Positions 1 to 6,810 of a stretch of 16,017 nucleotides of DNA are shown here, in pieces. Location of the stretch: positions 1-16,017 of the forward strand of contig JAUVCL010000027.1 in assembly GCA_030595845.1 (NCBI GenBank), read 5' to 3'. The stretch is from Campylobacterota bacterium (GTDB taxonomy: Bacteria; Campylobacterota; Campylobacteria; Campylobacterales; Sulfurovaceae). The notes under the pieces are model-generated. The model made no database searches, was not told the origin of the DNA, and saw nothing but the letters and a program-made list of their open reading frames with translations. Numbering within the stretch: position 1 is the first letter of the stretch; each line of letters starts with the position of its first letter. A program made the translations under genes and the position numbers.

Positions 1-570
1 TTTATGTTTTCCATCCAAGATAGGCTGAGAAGCTGTATAGCTGTGGATTGTTGTCATCAGAGCATTTTCAATGCCAAAAGCATCATCCAGAACTTTTGCA
101 ACGGGAGCCAAACCATTGGTTGTACAAGAGGCATTTGAAACGATCGCCTGACCTGCATACTCTTCTTCATTTGCGCCTAGTACAAAGGTAGCTGTATCAT
201 CTTTCGCCGGTGCAGAGAAGAGCACTTTTTTGACACCATTATCTAAATACGGCTGTACAGATTCTGCAGTTAAGAAAGCACCTGTACATTCAAGCACAAG
301 ATCTACACCACAAGAAGCAAAATCGATCTTTGACAAGTCACGCTCTGCAAAGATCTTTGCTTTGGTCTTGCCGATATTAAGATAGCCATTGGCTACCGTA
401 ACATCCTTTGCAGTTCCATGCACAGAATCATATTTGACATTATATTGAATCATCTCTTCCGTACCAGAGGCATTCACGGCAACAAGCTCAATATCATCTC
501 TCTCTGCGATGATACGTGCCACACATCTACCTATTCTTCCCAGTCCGTTAATTGCTACTTTTACAGCCAT
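1..570 (-). CDS. gap: Glyceraldehyde-3-phosphate dehydrogenase, N-terminal 190 residues (gene runs off the window start)
   Basis: Interconverts glyceraldehyde 3-phosphate and 1,3-bisphosphoglycerate in the cytoplasm. Reading the minus strand from ATG at 568-570 gives 190 codons with no stop, so the C-terminal part lies outside. The start is backed by AAGGGG five bases upstream (576-581). The dinucleotide motif GLGRIGR is at residues 9-15, the active site SNASCTTN at 145-152 with catalytic Cys149, and the partner His176 in HSYTASQ; these positions match the usual family numbering. The segment after the second beta strand reads VAVNAS, with Ala34 where NAD-specific enzymes have Asp, a pattern known from NADP-preferring GapB types. 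It is divergent from nadD. In Campylobacter, as I recall, gapA next to nadD is followed by pgk and tpiA. Identity is certain; cofactor preference is inference. Confidence 0.96.
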   Translation of the reverse strand, partial: MAVKVAINGLGRIGRCVARIIAERDDIELVAVNASGTEEMIQYNVKYDSVHGTAKDVTVANGYLNIGKTKAKIFAERDLSKIDFASCGVDLVLECTGAFLTAESVQPYLDNGVKKVLFSAPAKDDTATFVLGANEEEYAGQAIVSNASCTTNGLAPVAKVLDDAFGIENALMTTIHSYTASQPILDGKHK

Positions 571-591
571 GCGTTCCCCTTATGATTATTA

Positions 592-600
592 TGCTAAAAT
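592..600 (+). promoter_or_regulatory. Extended -10 promoter of nadD-rsfS
   Basis: TGC followed by TAAAAT (595-600) lies 31 bases before the TTG start and has the same TGC-TAnAAT layout as the candidates before 5752 and 11140. A start of transcription near 607 would give a leader of about 25 bases. No -35 box is obvious, which is usual for Campylobacterota sigma-70 promoters. Confidence 0.5.
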
Positions 601-631
601 TACGCAATTTTACAGTAAATGAGGTTAGTAT

Positions 632-1552
632 TTGGTTAATCATCAAAAGCCTACTATAGCACTCTTTGGGGGAAGTTTTGACCCTCCCCACATAGGGCAT
701 CAACTTATCGTTGAAAAGGCTATAGAAAACTTGCAAATTGATCAACTGTTTGTCGTACCTGCTTACCTGAACCCTTTTAAAACATCCACACTGGCAGATG
801 CCCATACGCGATTTTTATGGTGTCAAACACTCTTTGACTCCATAGCCCGTGTAAAAGTAGATGATTATGAGATAAAAGAAGGCAAAAGTACAGTAACCTC
901 ACAATCTGTAAAACATTTTAACCAGGCATACGATGTCAAGTATCTTATCATAGGATCTGACAATCTGTCATCATTGACAAAATGGCATGCATTTGAATGG
1001 CTAAATGAAACAGTGACCTGGGTTATAGCAACACGAGGTAATCATCATTTAGATACGGATGAACTTAGGAAATGGGAGTTACTGCCTATAGAAGCACCTA
1101 TGAGTTCAACCCAAATAAGAGAAACAAAAGATTTACAATTTATTGACGAAAAGATCAGAAGATCTGTCAAACATATATTAGAAGGGCAACACCATATGAC
1201 AATAGACGAAAGAATAACCAGTATAGTAAACCTACTGGACGATAAAAAAGCCGAAGAGATAGAAGTATTTAACCTTGAAGATGCCGATTACATAGCAAAA
1301 CGTGTAGTCATTGCAAATTCTCTCAATGGAAAACACACGATAGCACTCTTTGAGCATCTTAAAAAAGAATTAAGAGCTCAGGGCGATGGATTCCTCGCAT
1401 CAGACACAAGTGATGAGTGGGCAGTGGGTGATCTGGGAGATATCCTCGTTCATATCATGATACCTGAATACAGACAACGTTATTCACTGGAAACATTTTT
1501 AAGCGAATTGGTTGAGAATCAGAAGAAAAAGAAAGATATCGACCCTGCATAA
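632..1552 (+). CDS. nadD: NadD-RsfS fusion: nicotinate-nucleotide adenylyltransferase joined to ribosomal silencing factor
   Basis: One uninterrupted frame of 306 codons. Residues 8-170 are NadD, which transfers AMP from ATP to nicotinate mononucleotide in NAD synthesis: GGSFDPPHIGH (13-23, the HxGH nucleotidyltransferase motif) and SSTQIR (158-163). Residues 190-295 are RsfS (Iojap/DUF143), which binds ribosomal protein L14 and blocks subunit joining in slow growth; its signature is around WAVGDLGDILVH and the following YRQRYSLE. NadD is normally about 180-210 residues and RsfS about 110, so both domains look complete. The start is TTG at 632 with GAGG at 621-624; the ATG at 619 runs into a stop after six codons. 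Met189 lies exactly at the domain border and has its own ribosome binding site. Campylobacter jejuni has the two as neighbouring separate genes, as I recall. Confidence 0.93.
   Translation: MVNHQKPTIALFGGSFDPPHIGHQLIVEKAIENLQIDQLFVVPAYLNPFKTSTLADAHTRFLWCQTLFDSIARVKVDDYEIKEGKSTVTSQSVKHFNQAYDVKYLIIGSDNLSSLTKWHAFEWLNETVTWVIATRGNHHLDTDELRKWELLPIEAPMSSTQIRETKDLQFIDEKIRRSVKHILEGQHHMTIDERITSIVNLLDDKKAEEIEVFNLEDADYIAKRVVIANSLNGKHTIALFEHLKKELRAQGDGFLASDTSDEWAVGDLGDILVHIMIPEYRQRYSLETFLSELVENQKKKKDIDPA
1181..1198 (+). promoter_or_regulatory. rsfS: Internal ribosome binding site and in-frame ATG that could yield free RsfS
   Basis: GAAGGG at 1181-1186 stands nine bases before an ATG (1196-1198) that is in frame with the upstream nadD part (codon 189). 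Initiation here would make a stand-alone RsfS of 118 residues ending at the same stop (1552), close to the usual RsfS length. Motif and spacing are seen; use in the cell is inference. Confidence 0.5.
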
Positions 1553-1553
1553 T

Positions 1554-1598
1554 CCCTCAACAAGCTCAGGAACCTTGGTTATTGAGCTTGTCGAAATG
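1554..1598. repeat. REP-like palindrome containing AGCTTGTCGAA
   Basis: An imperfect inverted repeat with arms at about 1556-1574 and 1577-1595 around a 2-base centre; the core is CAAGCTCA facing TGAGCTTG. It fills the gap between the convergent nadD-rsfS stop (1552) and the stop of the membrane-protein gene (1604). The core resembles a dispersed GAGCTTGTCGAAG palindrome I know from many unrelated bacterial genomes. It could also act as a two-way terminator hairpin, although no long T run follows. Confidence 0.6.
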
Positions 1599-1603
1599 TC
1601 AAC

Positions 1604-1930
1604 TTACATTGGTTCATGTCTAGAACCTGTCAAAAACTCTAACACTAAAAATAACCCTATCGTTATCACAGGTGAAAAAATAATCCACCAATAATATTTA
1701 TCTCTTACTACATATACCAGTAAGCCACCCCATGAAAATATGATCAGAACAATATGTGCCATGAAAATAGGCATCACTTGTCTTGTTAAGTTACCCAAAA
1801 CAGCCAAAGAAATGATCGCGCCAAATGTTGCCAACCCAATCACAAGTTTTTTGAGATCTTTATTTCTGCTATAAAGAAAAAAGAGTATGGCCAATGTAGC
1901 CAATATCGCCAAAATGATCAAAGCTTTCAT
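1604..1930 (-). CDS. Small multi-spanning membrane protein, unknown function
   Basis: 108 residues, almost all hydrophobic, with about four predicted membrane spans (roughly residues 3-20, 29-46, 52-73 and 81-99) separated by short charged turns such as SRNKDLKK and VRDKYYW. The start is well supported: AGGAGGG lies five bases before ATG (1928-1930), one of the strongest ribosome binding sites in the window. It sits 25 bases downstream of argS in the same direction and is probably co-transcribed. The frame ends beside the REP-like palindrome. I do not recognise a family and assign no function; the reality of the gene rests on the ribosome binding site, composition and operon position. Confidence 0.78.
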   Translation of the reverse strand: MKALIILAILATLAILFFLYSRNKDLKKLVIGLATFGAIISLAVLGNLTRQVMPIFMAHIVLIIFSWGGLLVYVVRDKYYWWIIFSPVITIGLFLVLEFLTGSRHEPM

Positions 1931-1955
1931 CAGTCCCTCCTTCTACTTACTGTCA

Positions 1956-3653
1956 TTATAACTTGTTTACAACCTGAATACCAAGTAACGATAAGCCTTG
2001 CTTGATCGTTTTCGCTGTCAAATCTGCTAACTGTAAACGGCTCATTTTTGTTTTTTCATCCACATCAGCTCTCAAGATAGGGTTTTGTTCATAAAAACGC
2101 ATAAAGAGTGTCACAAGGTCATACAGATATGCTGTGATCTGATTGGGAGAGGTATCTTTCGCTGCGCGCGTCAACACATCTTCAAAACGCAATAACATAA
2201 CGGCCAAACGATGTTCCAATGCATCACCTATGATGATCTCACCTTTTATATCCCCATCGTATTTTCTAAAAATACTTTGTATCCTTGCATAGGCATACTG
2301 CATATAAAGAGAGGTATTTCCTTCAAAACTCAACATTTTATCCCAGTTGAAAATATAGTTTGATTCACGGTTAATGGAAAGGTCGGCATATTTCACTGCT
2401 CCAATACCGATAATTTTAGCTAGTGCATCTATTTCTTCAGACGTATAATCTTCTTTATTTTTGATAGCTTCTTTCGCTTTTACCACTGCTTCATCAAGCA
2501 AGTCAATCAATTTGACCGTACCACCGTCACGTGTTTTAAATGGTTTACCGCTCTTGTCCATCATGGTACCAAAACCGACATGTTCCAATTGCACATCTTC
2601 TGCTACAAACCCCGATTCTTTCGCCACCCTAAACACCTGTTTAAAGTGTCCAGCCTGTCTCGCATCTACGACATAAGAAATACGTTTTGCCTGCAAGGTT
2701 TGTGCTCTGTAACGCAAGGCAGCAAGGTCTGTAGTTGCATAAAGGTACCCACCATCTCTCTTTTGCACGATCACCGGTACTTCATCGCCTTCTAAAAAGA
2801 CACACTGTGCACCATCACTTTCCTGAAGTGTACCATTGGCAGCCAGATCTTCCACTACTTTGGAGAGATCTTCATTGTAAAAGCTCTCTGCACGTACATC
2901 CTCACGTGTAAGTTTGACGCCAAGTTTTTCATAAATATCTTCACAATGTCCTAAAGAAATATCAATAAACTTTTGCCAAAGTTCTAAACAGTGTCTGTCC
3001 CCACTCTGAATTTTTACCACATACTCTCTGGCTTTATCTGCAAATGCGGCATCTGCATCAAAACGTCCCTTCGCATCTTTATAAAACTGTTCGAGATCTT
3101 TCAGGCTCACAGAACCGTCTTCACCTATCTCTTCAAGATACGCGATCAGCATTCCAAACTGTGTACCCCAGTCTCCAATGTGGTTTTGACGGATCACCTC
3201 ATCACCTAAGAAAGTCAGTACATTGGCAAGTGTATCCCCTATGATAGTTGAGCGTAAGTGTCCCACATGCATTTGTTTAGCCATATTGGGACCAGAGTAA
3301 TCAACTACAACCCTGCTTGGAGTCTCTGTTTTGGCAATATTTAACCTCTTATCACTCACTGCAGCTTGACATTGTTCAGCGATCCATAAAGGGTTGATCC
3401 ATAAATTAATAAACCCAGGACCCGCGATCTCCGCTTTGCTAATAATACCGCTTAAGTCCAAGCTTTCAATAATATTTCCCGCGATCTCTCTGGGATTCTT
3501 ACCTAACTTTTTTGACAGCGCCATGGCACCGTTAAACTGAAAATCACCAAATTCCGCTTTCGTTGCTTCAGATACGCTCATAGGTTCATGCGCTATGCCT
3601 GCTTTGATAAAAGCATCTTTTATCACGTTATTGATATGTAATTTTAATTTCAT
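1956..3653 (-). CDS. argS: Arginyl-tRNA synthetase
   Basis: Class I aminoacyl-tRNA synthetase that charges tRNA-Arg with arginine in the cytoplasm; 565 residues, the usual length. The N-terminal Add1 domain that contacts the tRNA D-loop covers about residues 1-90. The HIGH box reads HVGH at 129-132, followed by LRSTIIGD. The second signature loop is the relaxed MDKSGKPFKTRDGG form, as in other ArgS proteins without a canonical KMSKS. The C-terminal DALR anticodon-binding domain is marked by the SLYMQYAYARIQ stretch. The start is ATG at 3651-3653 with GGA upstream. It follows tatA across a 142-base gap holding a palindromic repeat and precedes the small membrane protein. The order gmk-tatA-argS is familiar from Campylobacter. 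Confidence 0.97.
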   Translation of the reverse strand: MKLKLHINNVIKDAFIKAGIAHEPMSVSEATKAEFGDFQFNGAMALSKKLGKNPREIAGNIIESLDLSGIISKAEIAGPGFINLWINPLWIAEQCQAAVSDKRLNIAKTETPSRVVVDYSGPNMAKQMHVGHLRSTIIGDTLANVLTFLGDEVIRQNHIGDWGTQFGMLIAYLEEIGEDGSVSLKDLEQFYKDAKGRFDADAAFADKAREYVVKIQSGDRHCLELWQKFIDISLGHCEDIYEKLGVKLTREDVRAESFYNEDLSKVVEDLAANGTLQESDGAQCVFLEGDEVPVIVQKRDGGYLYATTDLAALRYRAQTLQAKRISYVVDARQAGHFKQVFRVAKESGFVAEDVQLEHVGFGTMMDKSGKPFKTRDGGTVKLIDLLDEAVVKAKEAIKNKEDYTSEEIDALAKIIGIGAVKYADLSINRESNYIFNWDKMLSFEGNTSLYMQYAYARIQSIFRKYDGDIKGEIIIGDALEHRLAVMLLRFEDVLTRAAKDTSPNQITAYLYDLVTLFMRFYEQNPILRADVDEKTKMSRLQLADLTAKTIKQGLSLLGIQVVNKL

Positions 3654-3672
3654 TTGTTTTCCGTATTTTTTT

Positions 3673-3778
3673 CGTTCCCATGCTCTGCGTGGGAATGCAT
3701 ATACAGCAGTATTGAGTAAGGGGAATTTCTTTGCTTATAAAGCTAAGTATGCATTCCCATCGAGACGATGGGAACGAG
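3673..3778. repeat. REPIN-like doublet: two inverted hairpins built on TTCCCA/TGGGAA
   Basis: The left unit at 3675-3695 folds as a 9-bp stem (TTCCCATGC with GCGTGGGAA) around loop TCT. The right unit at 3754-3774 folds as TTCCCATCG with CGATGGGAA around loop AGA. The flanks TGCAT (3696-3700) and ATGCA (3749-3753) are also inverted, so the units are mirror copies about 53 bases apart. The inner stem bases differ between copies but each stem stays paired. It occupies most of the gap between tatA (stop at 3796) and argS (start at 3653). Confidence 0.75.
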
Positions 3779-3795
3779 ATTGCTTCAGCACTCTT

Positions 3796-4017
3796 TTAAA
3801 CGTTTTCGCTTTTTTTCTCTTCTATCTTTGTTTCTGTTTTATCAGTCTCTTTTGTTGCAATTTCTTTAGGCTCTTCTTCATCCTCTTTAATTGCTTTTTT
3901 GAAGTCTTTAATACCTTTTCCCATACCTTTTGCAAGATCTGGAATCTTTTTTGCTCCAAAAAGAAGCACAACGATCGCTAATACGATCAATAGTTCTGGC
4001 ATACTTGGCATACCCAT
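3796..4017 (-). CDS. tatA: Sec-independent (twin-arginine) translocase subunit TatA
   Basis: Pore-forming subunit that lets folded proteins with RR signal peptides cross the inner membrane together with TatBC. 73 residues, in the family range. A single N-terminal membrane helix (about residues 7-20) ends in the conserved FG hinge (Phe20-Gly21), followed by the amphipathic helix AKKIPDLAKGMGKGIKDFKKAIK and a highly charged Glu/Lys tail. The start is ATG at 4015-4017 with AAAGGA upstream (about 4024-4029); Met3 or Met6 would also be possible but lack this spacing. A TATAAT on the minus strand in the 65-base gap to gmk suggests a separate promoter. TatB and TatC are not in the window. Confidence 0.95.
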   Translation of the reverse strand: MGMPSMPELLIVLAIVVLLFGAKKIPDLAKGMGKGIKDFKKAIKEDEEEPKEIATKETDKTETKIEEKKSENV

Positions 4018-4059
4018 GTTAATCCTTTAATTTCGCTACTATGAGCATTAATTTGAATT

Positions 4060-4065
4060 ATTATA
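4060..4065 (-). promoter_or_regulatory. -10 element (TATAAT) upstream of tatA
   Basis: A perfect TATAAT on the minus strand, about 43 bases before the tatA start, in the AT-rich gap after gmk. It would drive tatA, argS and the small membrane protein independently of gmk. No -35 box is seen. Confidence 0.5.
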
Positions 4066-4082
4066 CTCGAATTTATTTAATA

Positions 4083-4700
4083 TTAGTTATTTGCTAACCA
4101 TTGTGTGACAAATTTTTCTTCATCTTCCGTACTTTGTTTCAATCTTGCGGCTTTGGCAACGATCACAAATTGTTTTGCCGCAAGCTCTACGGTATCATTG
4201 ATGATGGTAAAATCATACTCACCTACTGCAGTGATCTCATCTTTTGCATTGTTAATGCGATTCACGATCACCGCTTCATCATCTGTACATCGTGCTCGAA
4301 GTCTTTGCTCAAGCGCATCCAATGAAGGCGGTGTGATAAAGGCAGAAGTCGTAATATCATTCATTTTTGCACGCACCAGTCTGTGACCTTGTACATCGAT
4401 ATCGAAGATTACCAGTTTCCCTCTCTCAAGTGCTTCTCTGACCGGCTTAAGAGACGTCCCATAGTAATTACCATGCACCTGTGCATACTCCAGAAAATTT
4501 CCTGCTTTGATATCTTCTTCAAACGCGTCTTTGGTTACAAAAAAATAATCACGACCATTTTCTTCACCCGTTCTTGGCTTACGTGTCGTGGTTGAGATAG
4601 AAAAATAATACTCACCTATCTGCTCTGAAGCAGCATTAATAATAGTACTTTTCCCTGCACCGCTTGGTCCTGAAAGAACCAAAATCGCACCTTTTTGCAT
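4083..4700 (-). CDS. gmk: Guanylate kinase
   Basis: Phosphorylates GMP to GDP with ATP in the cytoplasm, an essential step of guanine nucleotide supply. 205 residues, normal length. The P-loop GPSGAGKST is at residues 11-19, followed by the GMP-binding segment STTTRKPRTGEENGRDYFFV (Arg, Tyr and Glu contacts) and the FDIDVQG motif of the nucleotide core. The ATG (4698-4700) shares a base with the TAA of the upstream acidic-protein gene (TAATG), so translation is probably coupled. Synteny with tatA and argS matches Campylobacter, where a gene for a highly acidic protein also lies next to gmk as I recall. Confidence 0.97.
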   Translation of the reverse strand: MQKGAILVLSGPSGAGKSTIINAASEQIGEYYFSISTTTRKPRTGEENGRDYFFVTKDAFEEDIKAGNFLEYAQVHGNYYGTSLKPVREALERGKLVIFDIDVQGHRLVRAKMNDITTSAFITPPSLDALEQRLRARCTDDEAVIVNRINNAKDEITAVGEYDFTIINDTVELAAKQFVIVAKAARLKQSTEDEEKFVTQWLANN

Positions 4701-5632
4701 TAATCATTATCCTCTAGTTTTATTTTAAGTTCTATCTCTTTTCCTTTTAAAAACTTCTTGATCTGCTTTGGCTTGAGACTTATCAGGGCTTGCGTCATAG
4801 CAGATTCAAGTTGAGACAGCTCTTCTTTACTACAGTGTAAAGTGTTTTGCTTCTTCTTCTGATCTTTTTTATGTTTCAACTTATTTTTTTTACATTTAAG
4901 CGCTTTTTTTTCTTTTGTTTTGTTACTCAATACATCTACGATTTCAAGCTCATCCAGGATTTCAACTCCCTCTGAGATCAATTGCTCCTTGATCACTTCA
5001 ACTTTCCGTAATTCTACTTCTTCCTCACTCAAGTCCTCTACAGATTCTGTTTCCTCATCATCCATCTCTAAAAGTGCCTTGATCTTTTCTATCTCGTTAC
5101 TGTCAAGCACTTCCAGTGGCATTTCTTCTGGAAATTCGGACTCTGCCTCTTCTGCGATTATCTCATTTAGGAGCTCTAAAACTTCTTCTTCTCTTTCATT
5201 CTCTACTTCGGGTGAAAAAATAGAAAGTTCACCCTCTTCGTCTACCTTCGATTTTTCTGCACTCGATTCTTCAGAAGCCAAAGGAAAAATAGAGTGTTTT
5301 TCCGCAGACGCATCTACTGCCTCACTCATATCTACACTCTCGATCACTTTAATGATCTGTGAGGGTAAAAATGGTTTTTGAATGGTTTCATCAAAACCTT
5401 TACCCCTATCTTTGTCATACGAAATAAAAACTTTTTTTCGTAGTTTCCCATTTGCAAGCAAAGGGTCTATATTATCTACATAAGAACCATCATCTACAAA
5501 AAGCAGGTCATACGCCACATCTTTGATCTCATCTACACCTCTCACTTCATCCAACAGTAGATGTGCATCACGGGTACAAAGTGCAAGCAGTCTGGAGACA
5601 ACAGGATTAGCGTTAATGAGTAAGATTTTCAT
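4700..5632 (-). CDS. Acidic protein with degenerate response-regulator receiver domain
   Basis: 310 residues from ATG at 5630-5632, chosen because GGAG precedes it at good spacing; the longer frame to 5695 adds a stretch lacking a ribosome binding site and overlapping the promoter region. Residues 1-100 resemble a receiver fold: hydrophobic strand KILLINANP, strand YDLLFVDD (Asp47/48 at the phospho-acceptor place), VFISYD as fourth strand and a QKPF lysine-proline pair (86-87). The acidic pair normally following strand 1 is absent (Asn8-Ala9). Residues 105-260 are extremely Glu/Asp-rich, then comes a Lys-rich block (about 262-285) and a short helical C-terminus. It resembles the 'highly acidic protein' beside gmk in Campylobacter jejuni (from memory). 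No function is known to me. Confidence 0.85.
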   Translation of the reverse strand: MKILLINANPVVSRLLALCTRDAHLLLDEVRGVDEIKDVAYDLLFVDDGSYVDNIDPLLANGKLRKKVFISYDKDRGKGFDETIQKPFLPSQIIKVIESVDMSEAVDASAEKHSIFPLASEESSAEKSKVDEEGELSIFSPEVENEREEEVLELLNEIIAEEAESEFPEEMPLEVLDSNEIEKIKALLEMDDEETESVEDLSEEEVELRKVEVIKEQLISEGVEILDELEIVDVLSNKTKEKKALKCKKNKLKHKKDQKKKQNTLHCSKEELSQLESAMTQALISLKPKQIKKFLKGKEIELKIKLEDND

Positions 5633-5660
5633 GGTAAAGACTCCGTAAATATAATTTGTC

Positions 5661-5666
5661 ATTGTA
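5661..5666 (-). promoter_or_regulatory. Candidate -10 element (TACAAT) for the acidic gene-gmk operon
   Basis: TACAAT on the minus strand, about 28 bases before ATG 5632, in the 119-base gap between divergent genes. Another AT-rich hexamer lies close by, so the exact choice is uncertain. Confidence 0.35.
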
Positions 5667-5711
5667 ATATAAATTTGGTTAGGTCTTGGTTTCAATTTTC
5701 TAAGAGGCTTA

Positions 5712-5720
5712 TGCTATAAT
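5712..5720 (+). promoter_or_regulatory. Extended -10 promoter (TGC-TATAAT) of the DUF2279-type gene
   Basis: TGC plus a perfect TATAAT ends 31 bases before ATG 5752, giving a leader of about 25 bases. Its arrangement is nearly identical to the candidate promoter of nadD. Confidence 0.6.
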
Positions 5721-5751
5721 CTACGCTTTAAATACCAAAATAGAGTACTTC

Positions 5752-6660
5752 ATGAAAAACATCCTTTTAATCCTTGCGCTTAGCACTTCTCTCATAGCCG
5801 GTCAAGCAAAAGATCTTGACTTCAATACAACTGCTGCTACAGACTATACGATGGAAGAGCCCCTCACGGATGAAGAACTGCGCAATAGAGTCATCTATAC
5901 AAACCTTATCGGTGCTACCGTTGTGACTGCCTGGGGTATAGCATTCTGGGATTATTTTACAATTGATCCTGTTACGGGTGATGAGGGGTGGTTTGGAGAC
6001 GATACAAAGTATGGTGGTGCTGATAAACTTGGTCATGTATACACTACCTATCTTTTGTCTCTTGGTTTTGCATCCCTCTATGAGTACTGGGGCATGAAGG
6101 AAGAAGAATCCATGATCTATGGTCCTCTCACCTCCTGGATATTTCAAGGCATGATGGAAATAGGCGACTCCTTCAGTGAGACGCAAGGCTTCTCTTATGA
6201 AGATATCGTCATGAACACGATTGGTGCAGGGTTTTACTATCTACGTGAAAGGTATCCCTCACTTAAAGAAAAATTGGACCTTCGTTTGGAATATGTACCA
6301 AACTTTGAGGGTGATGCTGATATTTTTACTGAATACAACTCCATGAAGTATCTTTTAGCTCTAAAATTCAGTGGATTTGAAAGTATGGAATCAAACTTTA
6401 TGCGTTACGGTGAACTTCATTTAGGGTACTACACACGAGGCTATGACAACTATGATGCCTATTATCAAAAAGAAAGAGTGATATATGTAGGGATCGGTAT
6501 CAATGTATCTGAAGTTCTTGCATCTATGGGTTGGATGAAAACCAGTAAAGTGTTCAACTACTATCAAGTACCCTACACTTATGTCCCTGTTGGATATGAC
6601 TTTGACAGTAGAAGTTACGTAGCTCCCTACTCTAGACCTTATTACGGATATACAAAATAG
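5752..6660 (+). CDS. Exported DUF2279-type (YfiM-like) protein
   Basis: 302 residues. A signal peptide (residues 1 to about 20, KNILLILALSTSLIAGQA) with likely cleavage after Ala-Gly-Gln-Ala directs it to the periplasm or outer membrane; no lipobox cysteine is present. Residues 50-165 carry the pattern of the DUF2279 family: a hydrophobic helix (IGATVVTAWGIAFWDYF), then GGADKLGHVYTTYLLS with the conserved Asp-Lys-x-x-His, and further helices (GPLTSWIFQGMMEIGDSFS). The C-terminal half (175-302) has alternating hydrophobic and aromatic strands rich in Tyr, reminiscent of beta-structure, with a Tyr/Pro-rich end. Family function is unknown; I name it from the DKxxH pattern. It has its own promoter, and the next gene downstream has another, so it is probably monocistronic. 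Confidence 0.82.
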   Translation: MKNILLILALSTSLIAGQAKDLDFNTTAATDYTMEEPLTDEELRNRVIYTNLIGATVVTAWGIAFWDYFTIDPVTGDEGWFGDDTKYGGADKLGHVYTTYLLSLGFASLYEYWGMKEEESMIYGPLTSWIFQGMMEIGDSFSETQGFSYEDIVMNTIGAGFYYLRERYPSLKEKLDLRLEYVPNFEGDADIFTEYNSMKYLLALKFSGFESMESNFMRYGELHLGYYTRGYDNYDAYYQKERVIYVGIGINVSEVLASMGWMKTSKVFNYYQVPYTYVPVGYDFDSRSYVAPYSRPYYGYTK

Positions 6661-6784
6661 TTTAGAAGTTTGAAGTAGTGTAAAGCATCTTCTTCTTACG
6701 TTCGTTTTATTTTTCAATAATATATATTTAACATGGAAAGAGTTATACTGAAAACTATGTAACAGTTTATGTTATGTAAATAAC

Positions 6785-6790
6785 TATAAT
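6785..6790 (+). promoter_or_regulatory. -10 element (TATAAT) driving the riboswitch leader
   Basis: A perfect TATAAT places transcription start near 6797, directly before the first base-pairing segment of the riboswitch, so the leader to ATG 6943 would be about 146 bases. It lies 125 bases after the stop of the upstream gene. Confidence 0.5.
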
Positions 6791-6810
6791 AATTTTTTGA
6801 TTATCACCAA

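Noticed and set aside
1512..1694. Plus-strand frame of 60 codons across the end of nadD-rsfS
   Set aside because: It runs through the end of RsfS, the palindrome and the antisense of the membrane-protein gene, with no ribosome binding site.
4920..5381. Serine-rich plus-strand frame of 153 codons
   Set aside because: It is the antisense of the Glu-rich part of the acidic protein; GAA/GAG codons read as TTC/CTC and TCT on the other strand produce the serine run.
5633..5695. Longer N-terminus of the acidic protein from an upstream ATG
   Set aside because: The extra 21 residues overlap the promoter region and have no ribosome binding site, whereas GGAG precedes Met22.
5767..6186. Minus-strand frame of 139 codons
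   Set aside because: It is the shadow of the DUF2279-type gene, which has a promoter, signal peptide and family motif.
6661..6784. Terminator after the DUF2279-type gene
   Set aside because: Only weak pairings were seen and no stem followed by a T run.
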